DNA from: a bacterium
Lineage (GTDB): Bacteria > Patescibacteriota > Saccharimonadia > Saccharimonadales > UBA4665
Assembly (NCBI GenBank): GCA_010027485.1
Contig: RGVC01000003.1
Span: 1 to 32,060, forward strand
Length of the DNA: 32,060 nt
Direction of reading: 5' to 3'
Part shown: positions 1-9,791 of the stretch, one piece after another
Layout of the letters: every line of letters begins with the position of its first letter
Numbering within the stretch: the stretch's first letter is position 1
The notes under the pieces: model-generated
What the model was told of the DNA's origin: nothing
The model's database searches: none
What the model saw: only the letters and a program-made list of their open reading frames with translations
Position numbers and translations under genes: made by a program

Positions 1-582
1 TGGAATATGATTTCTCAAAATACTTTTGAGGCCTACAGCCTGAAGCCTTCTATCAGAGATGACCATGAAGCCATGGGTCTTTTGAAATTGGCGATGGACG
101 ATCTCGGACACATCGCTGTGCTGCGCTCAACCGTTATGTATTATGAAACCGATAAATTTATTGCCACTCATGCTGGCCTTGAGCCCAAAAGAGATTGGCT
201 AGAACAGCGCGACCAATTAGATAAACTAGCTATCGAACTTGGCAATGACAAATTTCCAGATTATGGCGGAGCTCGAGATTTGCCAACACAAATATTTGCA
301 ATCGAAAACGCCATGGGTGCAGAAAAAATCGAAGGCACAGATAAAATCACCCTGTCAGGGCACGCCCATTACCTAACTCCCGAATCTAAACGCTTCCAAC
401 GCTTAAATATACCAATATCTGGCGACCGCGTACTTCATAATGGCACCAAAATACGCCTAGCCAGTCAAGTTAACTTCCCTTCTAGTCAAGACTTATATAT
501 ATGGAAAGACTGGGACGAAGAAATAGACATCATCCCTAACCCATCCCGAGCCATAAAAACAAACGAAATCGAAACAGTATAG
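1..582 (+). CDS. Metallophosphoesterase / Ser-Thr phosphatase-like protein, C-terminal part (5' end off window)
   Basis: Frame is open to base 1 (tgg aat atg...); ATHAGLEP and LSGHAHYL resemble calcineurin-like phosphoesterase motifs. Confidence 0.6.
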   Translation, partial: WNMISQNTFEAYSLKPSIRDDHEAMGLLKLAMDDLGHIAVLRSTVMYYETDKFIATHAGLEPKRDWLEQRDQLDKLAIELGNDKFPDYGGARDLPTQIFAIENAMGAEKIEGTDKITLSGHAHYLTPESKRFQRLNIPISGDRVLHNGTKIRLASQVNFPSSQDLYIWKDWDEEIDIIPNPSRAIKTNEIETV

Positions 583-615
583 TGATTAACGTTATACATG
601 AGTTAAACTATTTAT

Positions 616-1155
616 ATGAACGCTAAACTTAAAACAGTATTGGTTGTGGATAGTTCTATTAATGGAGTTATTTCGAGGGCTGAAGGGTCTGGTGAGGGTA
701 GCTGGAATTCACCAGAAGATGGCGTACATTACAAATCGACCATAACTGAAATTGGTGTGTGCATTATGGGCAGAACCTCTTTTGATGTGATTGGTGGCAA
801 AAATTATGACGGCGTAAAACATTGGGTGATGACAAATAATCCCGAGTTACTAGCTAATAATCATGGGAATGAAAATGTTATTTATACCAATAAAGCATAC
901 GGTGAATTATTGGACGAGATTGCATTGGGTGGCTCCAGCAAAGTAGCAATACTTGGTGGCTCTAAGGTATATACGGAAATGATAAGCCATAATCTGGTTG
1001 ATGAAATTATTATCACAATTGAACCAGTTGTTTTGCAAGCCGGAGTCCCGCTATTTGGAAGTGAAGTAAATGAAAGTAACTGGCAATTAGTTGATCATAA
1101 AAAACTAAATGAGCGTGGCACGCTGGTGCTAACTTATGCTAAATTAAGCGCCTAG
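616..1155 (+). CDS. Dihydrofolate reductase / RibD C-terminal domain family protein
   Basis: 179 aa; N-terminal VVDSSINGVIS, then MGRTSFDVI, VAILGGSKVYTEMI and DEIIITIEPVVLQAGVPLF pattern of the RibD_C/DHFR-like family. Confidence 0.75.
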   Translation: MNAKLKTVLVVDSSINGVISRAEGSGEGSWNSPEDGVHYKSTITEIGVCIMGRTSFDVIGGKNYDGVKHWVMTNNPELLANNHGNENVIYTNKAYGELLDEIALGGSSKVAILGGSKVYTEMISHNLVDEIIITIEPVVLQAGVPLFGSEVNESNWQLVDHKKLNERGTLVLTYAKLSA

Positions 1156-2619
1156 TTTTTTTCTGATTATTTGTTGTGCCAGGCCTGGATTGGCTTGGCC
1201 TTTGGAAGCTTTCATGACTTGGCCAACTAAGAAGCCAATAGCTTTCATTTCCCCGTTAGCGACGTCTTTAGCGGCTTGTTCATTGTCGGCTAGAACTTGC
1301 TCAACTATTTTTTCTATTTCGCCTTCATCTGATTTTTGAATCAGGCCTTTTAGATTAGCAAATTCTTCAATGTTATTAGGAAGCTTGTCTTCATTTAAGG
1401 CGTCATTAAAAACTGCTTTGGCGTTAGTGGAGCTAAGCTTAGCGTCTTTGACTAATTTATATATATGGATAATGATGTTTTTTACTTGAGCCTGATCTAG
1501 GTCTTTATATTTTTCTTGGTCCCTATAAAGTGGTATCTGATTATTTATAACCCAGTTGGCTACAAATTTAGCCGTATCTTTGTCGGATAATTGATCCTCT
1601 ATAAAACCTAGGTAGTCTACTCTATCGTCTTCGACTTCAGCTTCTAGGAGTGTATCTATAGCAGAGGCATCGACTCCTAAATCGCTCAATCGGTGGCGCC
1701 ATTCGGCTGGCATCACAGGCATATTTTTTGCTATGTTGTCTATAAATTCATCACTTAGAACAACCGGAGGAATGTCTGGATCAGGCATGTAACGATATTC
1801 ATCGGAATTTTCCTTACTTCTTTGAGAAAAAGTTCTCTGCTTATCGTCGTCCCAGCCTCGGGTTTCTTGTGGAATTGCTTGCCCCTTTTCGAGCAGTTCA
1901 ATCTGACGTTCTATTTCGTATTCAACGGATTTTTCAACGCTCTTAAAGCTGTTTAGGTTCTTTGTTTCTGTTCTGGTGCCTAATGCGTCTGTTTTAGAAA
2001 CACTAACATTAACATCAAAGCGCATATTACCGTAATATAGGTTAGCATCTGAAACATCGGCGTAACGCATGCGTAAGTACAGTTCACGGGCGTAAGCCTT
2101 GGCTTCAGCGCTAGAATGGATGTCAGGTTCGCTAACAATTTCTAAAAGTGGCGTGCCTGCACGGTTTAAATCTACCAGGCTAAAATCATCACCAGTGGCG
2201 TGGGTACTTTTACCGGCGTCTTCTTCCATGTGAGCTCTGGTAATACCAATCTTCTTATCTTCTCCGTCAACGTTTATAGTAATTTCACCTTTACCGATAA
2301 TTGGCTCATCAAACTGTGATATTTGATACCCCTTAGGAAGATCAGGGTAAAAATAGTGTTTGCGGTCAAATTTAGAAAATTTTTCTGGTCGAGTACCTAG
2401 AGCTAATGCGGCTTTAGTGGCTAGAGTCAAAGCCTCTTCGTTTAATACGGGTAGTGCACCAGGCATGCCGAAACAGATGTGGCTGACGAGAGTGTTGGGT
2501 GGGGCTTCGCGGGCGTCATTGCCAACAGCCGCAAACAGCTTAGTTTTAGTTTTAAGCTGAACATGAGTTTCTATACCTATAGTAACTTTGTACTGCATGC
2601 GGAGTTCTTTATTAATCAT
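1144..2619 (-). CDS. gatB: Asp-tRNA(Asn)/Glu-tRNA(Gln) amidotransferase subunit B
   Basis: 491 aa; IGIETHVQLKTKTKLF, DLPKGYQISQFDEPI, HMEEDAGK, DLNRAGTPLLEIVSEPD, C-terminal YqeY-like domain. Confidence 0.97.
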   Translation of the reverse strand: MINKELRMQYKVTIGIETHVQLKTKTKLFAAVGNDAREAPPNTLVSHICFGMPGALPVLNEEALTLATKAALALGTRPEKFSKFDRKHYFYPDLPKGYQISQFDEPIIGKGEITINVDGEDKKIGITRAHMEEDAGKSTHATGDDFSLVDLNRAGTPLLEIVSEPDIHSSAEAKAYARELYLRMRYADVSDANLYYGNMRFDVNVSVSKTDALGTRTETKNLNSFKSVEKSVEYEIERQIELLEKGQAIPQETRGWDDDKQRTFSQRSKENSDEYRYMPDPDIPPVVLSDEFIDNIAKNMPVMPAEWRHRLSDLGVDASAIDTLLEAEVEDDRVDYLGFIEDQLSDKDTAKFVANWVINNQIPLYRDQEKYKDLDQAQVKNIIIHIYKLVKDAKLSSTNAKAVFNDALNEDKLPNNIEEFANLKGLIQKSDEGEIEKIVEQVLADNEQAAKDVANGEMKAIGFLVGQVMKASKGQANPGLAQQIIRKKLGA

Positions 2620-3062
2620 TTTTTGAGGGCTCCTAGATCGCGCAGGGCTTGACGAAAGCCCGTTAGGGCTTGCATAACGTCTTTTTTAGTGATTTTACGA
2701 CCATCAATGGTTTCTATTTTGACGCGGTATTTATGGGCAAACCAAACTGCCTCATTGTTGGTTAATTCACGCTGAGCGGCGACTAGTTTTTCGCCGACTG
2801 TTTTGCCTTTGAATTTTGCGGCAGCTAGGGCTTCATCTAGAAGATTATCGGCGTCAATTACGGCCTGCGGCCAAGTCTTCTTATTGGCGCAGAGCTTGGT
2901 AACTTCTTGCCAGCGCACCTGAAAATTGACTGGACTATTGTAATTTTTCTTTTTAGTTTTCTTAACAATAAGAATGGTTCCAATTATCAAAAAGATTATC
3001 GCTAAAATTACTCCAGCAATTATGCGTTTATGATGCATTAGATCAAGGTTTTGTATGTTCAT
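2616..3062 (-). CDS. Uncharacterised protein with single N-terminal transmembrane helix, inserted between gatA and gatB
   Basis: 148 aa; [21 protein letters not shown] helix then charged cytoplasmic-type domain; ATGA overlaps with both gatA (3059-3062) and gatB (2616-2619). Confidence 0.8.
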   Translation of the reverse strand: MNIQNLDLMHHKRIIAGVILAIIFLIIGTILIVKKTKKKNYNSPVNFQVRWQEVTKLCANKKTWPQAVIDADNLLDEALAAAKFKGKTVGEKLVAAQRELTNNEAVWFAHKYRVKIETIDGRKITKKDVMQALTGFRQALRDLGALKK

Positions 3063-4443
3063 TTCAGCAATCCTTCTGTTTTATGGGCAAGCTCTAGAAG
3101 TTCACTGTCTTTCTTTTGGGCGGCCATTAATTGTAAGCCAACTGGTAATTCATTGGCGTGGCCGGCAGGCAACGAAATGGCAGGAATGCCAGCCAGATTG
3201 GCGGCAACCGTCATTACATCACTTAAATACATCTGTAATGGGTCTTTAGTGTTTTCACCAATTTTGAAGGCTGTGGTCGGTGCAACTGGGCCCAACAAGA
3301 AGTCGTATTCATTAAATGCGTCGTTGAATTCATTGATAATCTTGGTTCTAACGGTTTGAGCCTGTTTATAGTAGGCTTAGCTTCTTTGCCGAAGCCTTGG
3401 CCACGAGAATTTTTATAGCTATCATTTAATGTTTTAGCATTCTTATCGGAATAGCCGTATCGTTGGCCGTCGTATCGTGACAAATTACTGCTTACTTCTG
3501 CGGGGCATAAAATATAATAGACTGCCAATGCATTTCTTACTGAAGGCAAACTTACTTCAGAGATTTCAGCACCAGCTTTTTTAAGTTTTTCTATAGAATT
3601 TTCAATTACCTGTCTAACTTCGTCAGACAATCCATCGCTCATATATTCTTTCACAATACCGATTTTGAGTCCTTCAACATTGAGATTATTGTCACTTATT
3701 TCGAAGCTCTTGGAACTGCGATCAATAGATGTGCCATCTAGCTCGTCTTTGCCGGCCATAACATCAAAAACAAGACTAGCGTCCTTCACACTCGATGCCA
3801 TAGGGCCAATAACATCTGTGCTACTGGCCATTGCAATCACGCCACTGCGTGATACGGCACCGTAAGTAGGTTTGTATCCAACACAGCCAGAAAAGCTAGC
3901 AGGCTGCCTGATTGATCCACCCGTATCTGTGCCAAGGGCAAAAGGAGCTAGACCAAGTACCACTGAAGTTGCTGATCCACCAGAGCTACCACCAGGTACC
4001 CTAGTATCATCATGTGGATTTTTGGTAGTAAAGAAATCGCTATTTTCGGTGCTTGCGCCGTGGGCAAAAGCGTCTAAGTTAGCCTTGGCAACACAAATCG
4101 CTCCTTCGGTTTCTAACTTATTTATAGCCGTTGCCTGATAAGGCGCCTGGAAGCCTTTTAATATATTGCTAGCCGCCGTGGTATCGGCACCAAAAACCAA
4201 GAAGTTGTCTTTAGCAATGAATGGAACTCCGCTCAAGCGACCTACTTTTTCACCTCTTGCAATTCTTGCATCAATTTCGGACGCTCTTTTCAGGGCATTT
4301 TCTTTGAGGGTGACAATAATTGCCTGAAACTGTTTATTATCTTCTATAGCTTTTAGTGACTGATTAACTAGATCGACGCTTTTAATTTTGCCAGACTTAA
4401 CATCTTCGGCAATTTCAGCTATTGGCTGCCAAGAAATGCTCAT
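3059..4443 (-). pseudogene. gatA: Asp-tRNA(Asn)/Glu-tRNA(Gln) amidotransferase subunit A, disrupted (two out-of-frame pieces 3223-4443 and 3059-3376)
   Basis: Amidase signature intact (KDNF, GGSSGGSA, GTDTGGSIRQPASF); after GFGKEAK the frame is lost and normal GatA resumes in another frame as [41 protein letters not shown]...; the conserved RRIMLGTYALSxGYYD-type segment is missing. Confidence 0.9.
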
Positions 4444-4736
4444 TAATTCAGCATCCTTTTAACTTTGATGAGATTGCCTTTAGAGTCTGGAAGATTAGAT
4501 TGTAAATCTTCTAGGCTATAGCCGTAATCTTTAATTTCATCTTTACGAGTAACATTAGTTAGTCCAGTAACTTGGTTGGTTGGCTCAAGACCACTGACGT
4601 CTACGTCGCCGAGTTGTTCAACATAATCTAAAATCGCCGATAGTTCTTCTGTGAATTCATTGACCTCGTCATCTGTTAGGTCGAGACGTACTAGTTCGGC
4701 CAAATTTAAGACATCTTCTTTTTTTAATTTACTCAT
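4443..4736 (-). CDS. gatC: Asp-tRNA(Asn)/Glu-tRNA(Gln) amidotransferase subunit C
   Basis: 97 aa; VLNLAELVRLDLTDDEVNEFTEELSAILDYVEQL and DVSGLEPTNQV; stop overlaps gatA start. Confidence 0.95.
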   Translation of the reverse strand: MSKLKKEDVLNLAELVRLDLTDDEVNEFTEELSAILDYVEQLGDVDVSGLEPTNQVTGLTNVTRKDEIKDYGYSLEDLQSNLPDSKGNLIKVKRMLN

Positions 4737-4773
4737 ACTTGGGCTATATTGTAGCAGAAATTCGACTAGTTTT

Positions 4774-4832
4774 TAACTATTTTATACCTGTAAATATGGA
4801 TACTTAGTATTTACAAAATAAATAAATAGTTA
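4774..4832. repeat. Nested inverted repeats in the divergent intergenic region
   Basis: TAACTATTT (4774-4782)/AAATAGTTA (4824-4832) enclosing TGTAAATA (4789-4796)/TATTTACA (4808-4815); both exact reverse complements. Confidence 0.75.
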
Positions 4833-4862
4833 TATTATTCAAATTAAGCAGGTAATCATGCT

Positions 4863-5927
4863 ATGGAAGCTGTAAAAAATAACCCGAACCAGCAATCTGA
4901 AAATCATTCGGACGGCTATCAGCATGATTATCAACAACTCTATAAAGATTATCAATTACCAGAATATTTGCATGCTGCAGACGTAGCAAATCTTCAATTA
5001 GTCGAAGAACAAGAACATACCAATCTTGGAACTATATTTAAAGAACACTGGGTGATGGGCGACGAAGCTCAGACTGAATATAATGTCCTTCGCTGTGAAG
5101 CTTCAGAACCACGCACAGATGTTTGGACGGTAAAAGATTTAGCCTGGTCAACCCAGCTTGAAGGACTAAATACCGATGTGGCGCGAAAAATTATGCGTCT
5201 TGGTATGAACGCCATAATCAAAGGACCTGAATTACATAATTCTATAAAATTATCTGAAAGCGCCTATAATACCCACGCTATTTTGGACGGCTATCAGAAG
5301 CTGGGCTATCTAGATGCTAAGCATATTGCAGTCGAAGGTTATTCCCGAGGGTCAATGATTGGCTTTGGCACTAACGCCTACGCAGAACAATTCGACCGTC
5401 GAGTGATCTATTCGAATTTAACAGACCCTTGTATGGCACTAGGTATACATGCCGATGCTGAAACAGTCAAAAAAGCTATTAGTCTGCCGATTGATTTAGG
5501 CTTACTTGGAGCAGCCGCACTACAAGGAATAATTGCTAATCCGAACCGGGGCAGGCATTTGATAAAAACTATCGATTTTTCACCTGAAGGAGCAGCTCAG
5601 TTTGTCCGTACTGGCAGGCATCTGTTGAATGGCGAAGCTGGCATGATGGCGACTAAGACACCGCTGGACATGAAAGCCACCATAGCTTTTTTCCGACTTA
5701 GCGAAGCCAATGATGAACCGGTATATAGGCAGCTGCTGGCTGGACGTGAAGGCGTGAGATTTGTGCAACCCGAAGGTGGACATGGCGGAGGCATAGATAG
5801 CCGTATTATAGGCAATGTTGCTGTGCGCATGGGTCGATTAGTCGATCAGCTAGCAGAAGGCCGTTCACCAGATGATATTAACTACCAAAAAATTCTATAC
5901 GGCGACAAGCCTAAATCTGATCTTTGA
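4863..5927 (+). CDS. Alpha/beta-hydrolase-fold protein, substrate unknown
   Basis: 354 aa; nucleophile elbow [13 protein letters not shown] (GxSxG) and a late GGHGGG possibly carrying the catalytic His. Confidence 0.65.
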   Translation: MEAVKNNPNQQSENHSDGYQHDYQQLYKDYQLPEYLHAADVANLQLVEEQEHTNLGTIFKEHWVMGDEAQTEYNVLRCEASEPRTDVWTVKDLAWSTQLEGLNTDVARKIMRLGMNAIIKGPELHNSIKLSESAYNTHAILDGYQKLGYLDAKHIAVEGYSRGSMIGFGTNAYAEQFDRRVIYSNLTDPCMALGIHADAETVKKAISLPIDLGLLGAAALQGIIANPNRGRHLIKTIDFSPEGAAQFVRTGRHLLNGEAGMMATKTPLDMKATIAFFRLSEANDEPVYRQLLAGREGVRFVQPEGGHGGGIDSRIIGNVAVRMGRLVDQLAEGRSPDDINYQKILYGDKPKSDL

Positions 5928-7875
5928 TTTCTTTAATTAAATCTCTAAGCTCGGTTGCGGTTTCGAACTGTAAATTGGCTGCCGCCAAGTCCATCTGAGA
6001 AGTTAGATCTTTAATTAAACTGCCGTATTCGTCTTTAGGAATCTTTTTGAGGTTAAGTTTGGCGCGTTTGGCTTCTTCTGGCATGTCTGGCCTTAGCCCT
6101 TTTTCGACAGATTTTAAGATGCTGGTTGGTGTTATGCCATGTGATTGGTTGTACTCTGTTTGTAATTTACGTCGGCGAGTGGTTTCGTCGATGGTTTTTT
6201 TCATGCTTTTAGTGATTGAATTGGCATACATAATTACTCGGCCTTCTTCGTGACGAGCGGCTCGACCTACTGTTTGTATCAAAGCTTGTTCACTGCGCAG
6301 GAAACCTTCCTTGTCGGCGTCTAAAATTGCTACAAATGACACTTCGGGCAAGTCTAAACCTTCTCTCAGTAGATTTATGCCAACTACAACGTCATAAACA
6401 CCCAGACGTAAGTCCCTTAGAATATCGGTACGATCCAAAGTATCAACATCACTATGGAGATAAGCAACTTTCATATTAAGCTCGCTTAAATACTCGGTTA
6501 GATTTTCGCTCATCCGTTTTGTCAGCGTGGTAACTAAAACTCTCTGGCGTTTGGCGACAGTTTTGCGAATTTCTTCGATTAAATCATCGATTTGACCATC
6601 AATTGGTCGCACTTCTATTTGAGGGTCAAGCAGACCGGTTGGGCGAATTTCTTGAGTTGCTGGCTCGCCACTACGACTGAGCTCGTATTCAGCTGGTGTG
6701 GCGCTAACATAAATAGCCTGGTTGATATGTTTCTCGAATTCACTGAATGTAAGAGGACGGTTATCTAGGGCACTCGGCAGTCTGAAGCCGTGTTCTACTA
6801 AAACTTCTTTGCGGGCCCTATCGCCATTGTACATACCCCTCACCTGCGGGATTGACATGTGTGATTCGTCTACAAATAGCAAATAATCATCTGGGAAATA
6901 ATCAAGCAAAGTAGCTGGTTGTTCGCCAGGTTCGCGATTGGTTAAATATCTTGAATAATTCTCGATGCCTTTTACGAAGCCAGTTTCTTGAAGCATTTCT
7001 AAGTCAAATTTAGTACGTTGTTCTAAGCGCTGGGCTTCTAGTAACTTGGATTCATTTTTGAAAAGTTTTAATCTGGAGTCCATTTCATTTTCGATTTGCC
7101 CTAAAGCTACTTTGAGCTTTTCTTGTGGTGTTACATAGTGTGAGCTTGGGAAAACAGTGTGAGAGCTAAGTTTTTTGAGGATTTCGCCAGTCAGGGGATC
7201 TATCTGGGTAATTTTTTCTATTTCGTCGCCGAAAAATTCCACTCTGTAGGCAAGCTCTTCGCTAGCTGGATAAATATCAACTACATCACCGCGTACTCTA
7301 AAAGTACCACGATGGAAATCAATATCATTTCTTTGATATTGAATATCTGTTAAGTGCCTTAAAAACTTATCCCTAACACGCCGTTCACCAACTTTAATTT
7401 TTAACGATAATCCTTCGTAATCACTAACAGACCCGATGCCGTATATACAACTGACGCTAGCTATAATTATTACATCGCGCCTGGATAGCAATGAATCGGT
7501 GGCAGCGTGTCTTAAGCGATCAATTTCTTCGTTTATCTGAGAATCTTTTTCGATATAGGTGTCAGAGCGTGGTATGTAAGCTTCGGGCTGATAGTAATCA
7601 AAGTAGCTAACAAAATAATGCACGGCATTGTCTGGGAAAAATGTTTTGAACTCACTATAGAGCTGTGCCGCTAAGGTTTTATTATGGCTCAAAATTAAGG
7701 TTGGTCTCTGCACATTCTGAATGATATTGGCCATCGTAAATGTTTTACCTGACCCAGTAATTCCAAGTAAAGTCTGGTCTTTTTCGCCATTATTTAAACC
7801 ATCAGTAAGCTTGGCGATTGCTTTTGGCTGATCACCTTGTGGCTGAAAATCTGATACTAGCTTGAACTTAGACAT
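5911..7875 (-). CDS. uvrB: Excinuclease ABC subunit B
   Basis: 654 aa; [50 protein letters not shown]-terminal UvrC-interacting domain. Confidence 0.98.
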   Translation of the reverse strand: MSKFKLVSDFQPQGDQPKAIAKLTDGLNNGEKDQTLLGITGSGKTFTMANIIQNVQRPTLILSHNKTLAAQLYSEFKTFFPDNAVHYFVSYFDYYQPEAYIPRSDTYIEKDSQINEEIDRLRHAATDSLLSRRDVIIIASVSCIYGIGSVSDYEGLSLKIKVGERRVRDKFLRHLTDIQYQRNDIDFHRGTFRVRGDVVDIYPASEELAYRVEFFGDEIEKITQIDPLTGEILKKLSSHTVFPSSHYVTPQEKLKVALGQIENEMDSRLKLFKNESKLLEAQRLEQRTKFDLEMLQETGFVKGIENYSRYLTNREPGEQPATLLDYFPDDYLLFVDESHMSIPQVRGMYNGDRARKEVLVEHGFRLPSALDNRPLTFSEFEKHINQAIYVSATPAEYELSRSGEPATQEIRPTGLLDPQIEVRPIDGQIDDLIEEIRKTVAKRQRVLVTTLTKRMSENLTEYLSELNMKVAYLHSDVDTLDRTDILRDLRLGVYDVVVGINLLREGLDLPEVSFVAILDADKEGFLRSEQALIQTVGRAARHEEGRVIMYANSITKSMKKTIDETTRRRKLQTEYNQSHGITPTSILKSVEKGLRPDMPEEAKRAKLNLKKIPKDEYGSLIKDLTSQMDLAAANLQFETATELRDLIKEIKDQI

Positions 7876-7922
7876 CGTTATATTATACCAGATTTTTTGG
7901 CTTTTAACAGGTAAGGAGCTGT

Positions 7923-8489
7923 CTAGTGGAAGAGGTTTTTATACTTGGCATTGATATCATCAAGGTGTTTTGTCATGTCTCTCACTAGGCCTTCGGCGGA
8001 TTCGTTGACTGCTATATAGGTATCTTCTCTGAGTGGCCTGCCTAATTCAATTAATTCGTCAACATAATCAGAAACGCCACCAGAGCCTATAAAAAATCCG
8101 ATAGGTTTTTCTGTTTCAATTGCTATGATTGCTTCATGTAAAGTGCCTAGCCTGCCACCCACCGATAAAACGGCGTCACTAGTATTTATAAGCAACACAT
8201 CTCTTCCAACATAATGTAGGCCACTATATACAATGGCGTCGTAAGCTTTGGTAGGTAATCGGTATTTCATGACGTGTTCAATTTTAGAATCAGCAGGACT
8301 AATGCCTATACTCATCTTGCCCCCAGCCTTTTTATAGGCTTCTGCGGCATAATTTGGTAGTCCGACTGTTGCTCCTGTTATTAAATGGTGTCCGGCTTTA
8401 GCAATCGCTTCTCCGAGCTCCATAGCCAGCTTACGGCCTTCTTCAACGGTTTCTCCCTTTGCAGCTCCAGATACGCATATTTGATACAT
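7923..8489 (-). CDS. LOG-like / TIGR00725-like Rossmann nucleotide-binding protein
   Basis: 188 aa; N-terminal [24 protein letters not shown], and [17 protein letters not shown] (variant of the LOG GGxGTxxE motif). Confidence 0.75.
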   Translation of the reverse strand: MYQICVSGAAKGETVEEGRKLAMELGEAIAKAGHHLITGATVGLPNYAAEAYKKAGGKMSIGISPADSKIEHVMKYRLPTKAYDAIVYSGLHYVGRDVLLINTSDAVLSVGGRLGTLHEAIIAIETEKPIGFFIGSGGVSDYVDELIELGRPLREDTYIAVNESAEGLVRDMTKHLDDINAKYKNLFH

Positions 8490-9730
8490 TAGTTTTCCCT
8501 GACTTCTGCCAATTGTGGCTGTAATTCATGTGACACAACATCTTCGAGTTGATTATGACTAAAATATCTCAGCAGAAATTCTTGCCATAGTGATTTTTTG
8601 AAATATTTTGTAATCTGATTTTGAATAGAGCGATTATTGCAAGTGTTCAAAGCTACATCATGGATATTAAACGATACGGATTGTTTTATATGCGATGAAG
8701 CTAAGCTAGAGGTATTGCGCCAAAAATCCATGTTCGATTCAATAGCAAATAAACTTTCTTCAATCGGATGCCAAACTAAATCGTCAATTGACAGATGAGG
8801 CTCAAAAACCGCTTGATTAAAATGCTGTTCGAAATTTGCATAATATCTTTGCACAATACTCCAAGGCAGTTTAGATTTTGATATATCAGAATGCAATGAC
8901 GGTTCATTTATAACGGCCTCTCTTACGATTTGACCATAGTGCGCTTTAACCTGCGACAACTTTAGAAAACTAGATAATGCTCGGATTTTATTTAATTCTT
9001 CTAAGGCTACTACCAAAGAAGCCGTGACAGACCCTTTCGGAGCTGATTTGGGAAGTGGCAAAACAATCAAGGCGCCTAATTCTTTAAAAGCTAGAACATT
9101 ATGTTTCTTTATTTCAACTACATCTGATTCAAGACTTTGCCAGCGTTTATAATTAACCGATTGAATTATAATATTTCGATTCTCGAAATCACTAGGCTTT
9201 AGTTTTTTGTAGCTATCTACTAGTTTTTTGCGCCAATTATCGTCTTCGATAAGCCAAGAAGCGGTAATTAAGTTAATTGCTGATTCATGTTTAATCATTG
9301 ATGCCATCGATCGATAACCAAGTTTTTTCATAGTTTTCTTGGGTGGTAGCTGTTTGATGATAGTTTTCATAACTGGCATTTTCATAGCGTAGCAGCGTTT
9401 GCTGTCGGGGGAGTTTTTAAGGGCATAAATAAGACCCTCAGAAACATTGGCCGATAATGATGAGTGTGTCATGGCTAAAGTCGTAAGATTACGAGTTAGA
9501 ATTTTATCGTCTTGATGAAGTTTAGACTGTAAAACGTGATAAAGCTCACTGGCTGTTGTATCGTCTGGATCAAGGCCTAATTGTTTGAGCTTATAACGGC
9601 CAGCATTGTTGATTTCGCTTGTTAAACGAATGTCGTTGGTCGGATGATTGTTAGCCGATTCTAGGCTACGCAGGAGATGATGCCAATCATGGTGATCAAG
9701 TTCTAAGCTGCTGTTCAAAAAGCGTGTCAT
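8489..9730 (-). CDS. Uncharacterised 413-aa protein
   Basis: Full-length ORF, no family recognised; stop overlaps the start of the LOG-like gene by 1 nt (taATG). Confidence 0.8.
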   Translation of the reverse strand: MTRFLNSSLELDHHDWHHLLRSLESANNHPTNDIRLTSEINNAGRYKLKQLGLDPDDTTASELYHVLQSKLHQDDKILTRNLTTLAMTHSSLSANVSEGLIYALKNSPDSKRCYAMKMPVMKTIIKQLPPKKTMKKLGYRSMASMIKHESAINLITASWLIEDDNWRKKLVDSYKKLKPSDFENRNIIIQSVNYKRWQSLESDVVEIKKHNVLAFKELGALIVLPLPKSAPKGSVTASLVVALEELNKIRALSSFLKLSQVKAHYGQIVREAVINEPSLHSDISKSKLPWSIVQRYYANFEQHFNQAVFEPHLSIDDLVWHPIEESLFAIESNMDFWRNTSSLASSHIKQSVSFNIHDVALNTCNNRSIQNQITKYFKKSLWQEFLLRYFSHNQLEDVVSHELQPQLAEVREN

Positions 9731-9756
9731 TTGTTTGTTTTACCCATATTTTATAC

Positions 9757-9770
9757 TGTTAATTTTAACA
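9757..9770. promoter_or_regulatory. Short dyad TGTTAA-tt-TTAACA upstream of the 413-aa gene
   Basis: 6-bp exact inverted repeat, adjacent to a TATAAAAT-like -10 on the minus strand. Confidence 0.35.
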
Positions 9771-9791
9771 TAAGCGGGGAAATAAATGCAC

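Noticed and set aside
3059-3376. Programmed ribosomal frameshift or bypassing in gatA
   Set aside because: Conserved residues between the two reading frames are physically missing (about 16 codons), so a ribosome slip would not restore a normal protein. No slippery heptamer is evident at the junction.
3051-4138. Plus-strand ORFs of 64-102 aa over gatA
   Set aside because: Shadow ORFs antisense to a recognisable conserved gene, with no family resemblance.
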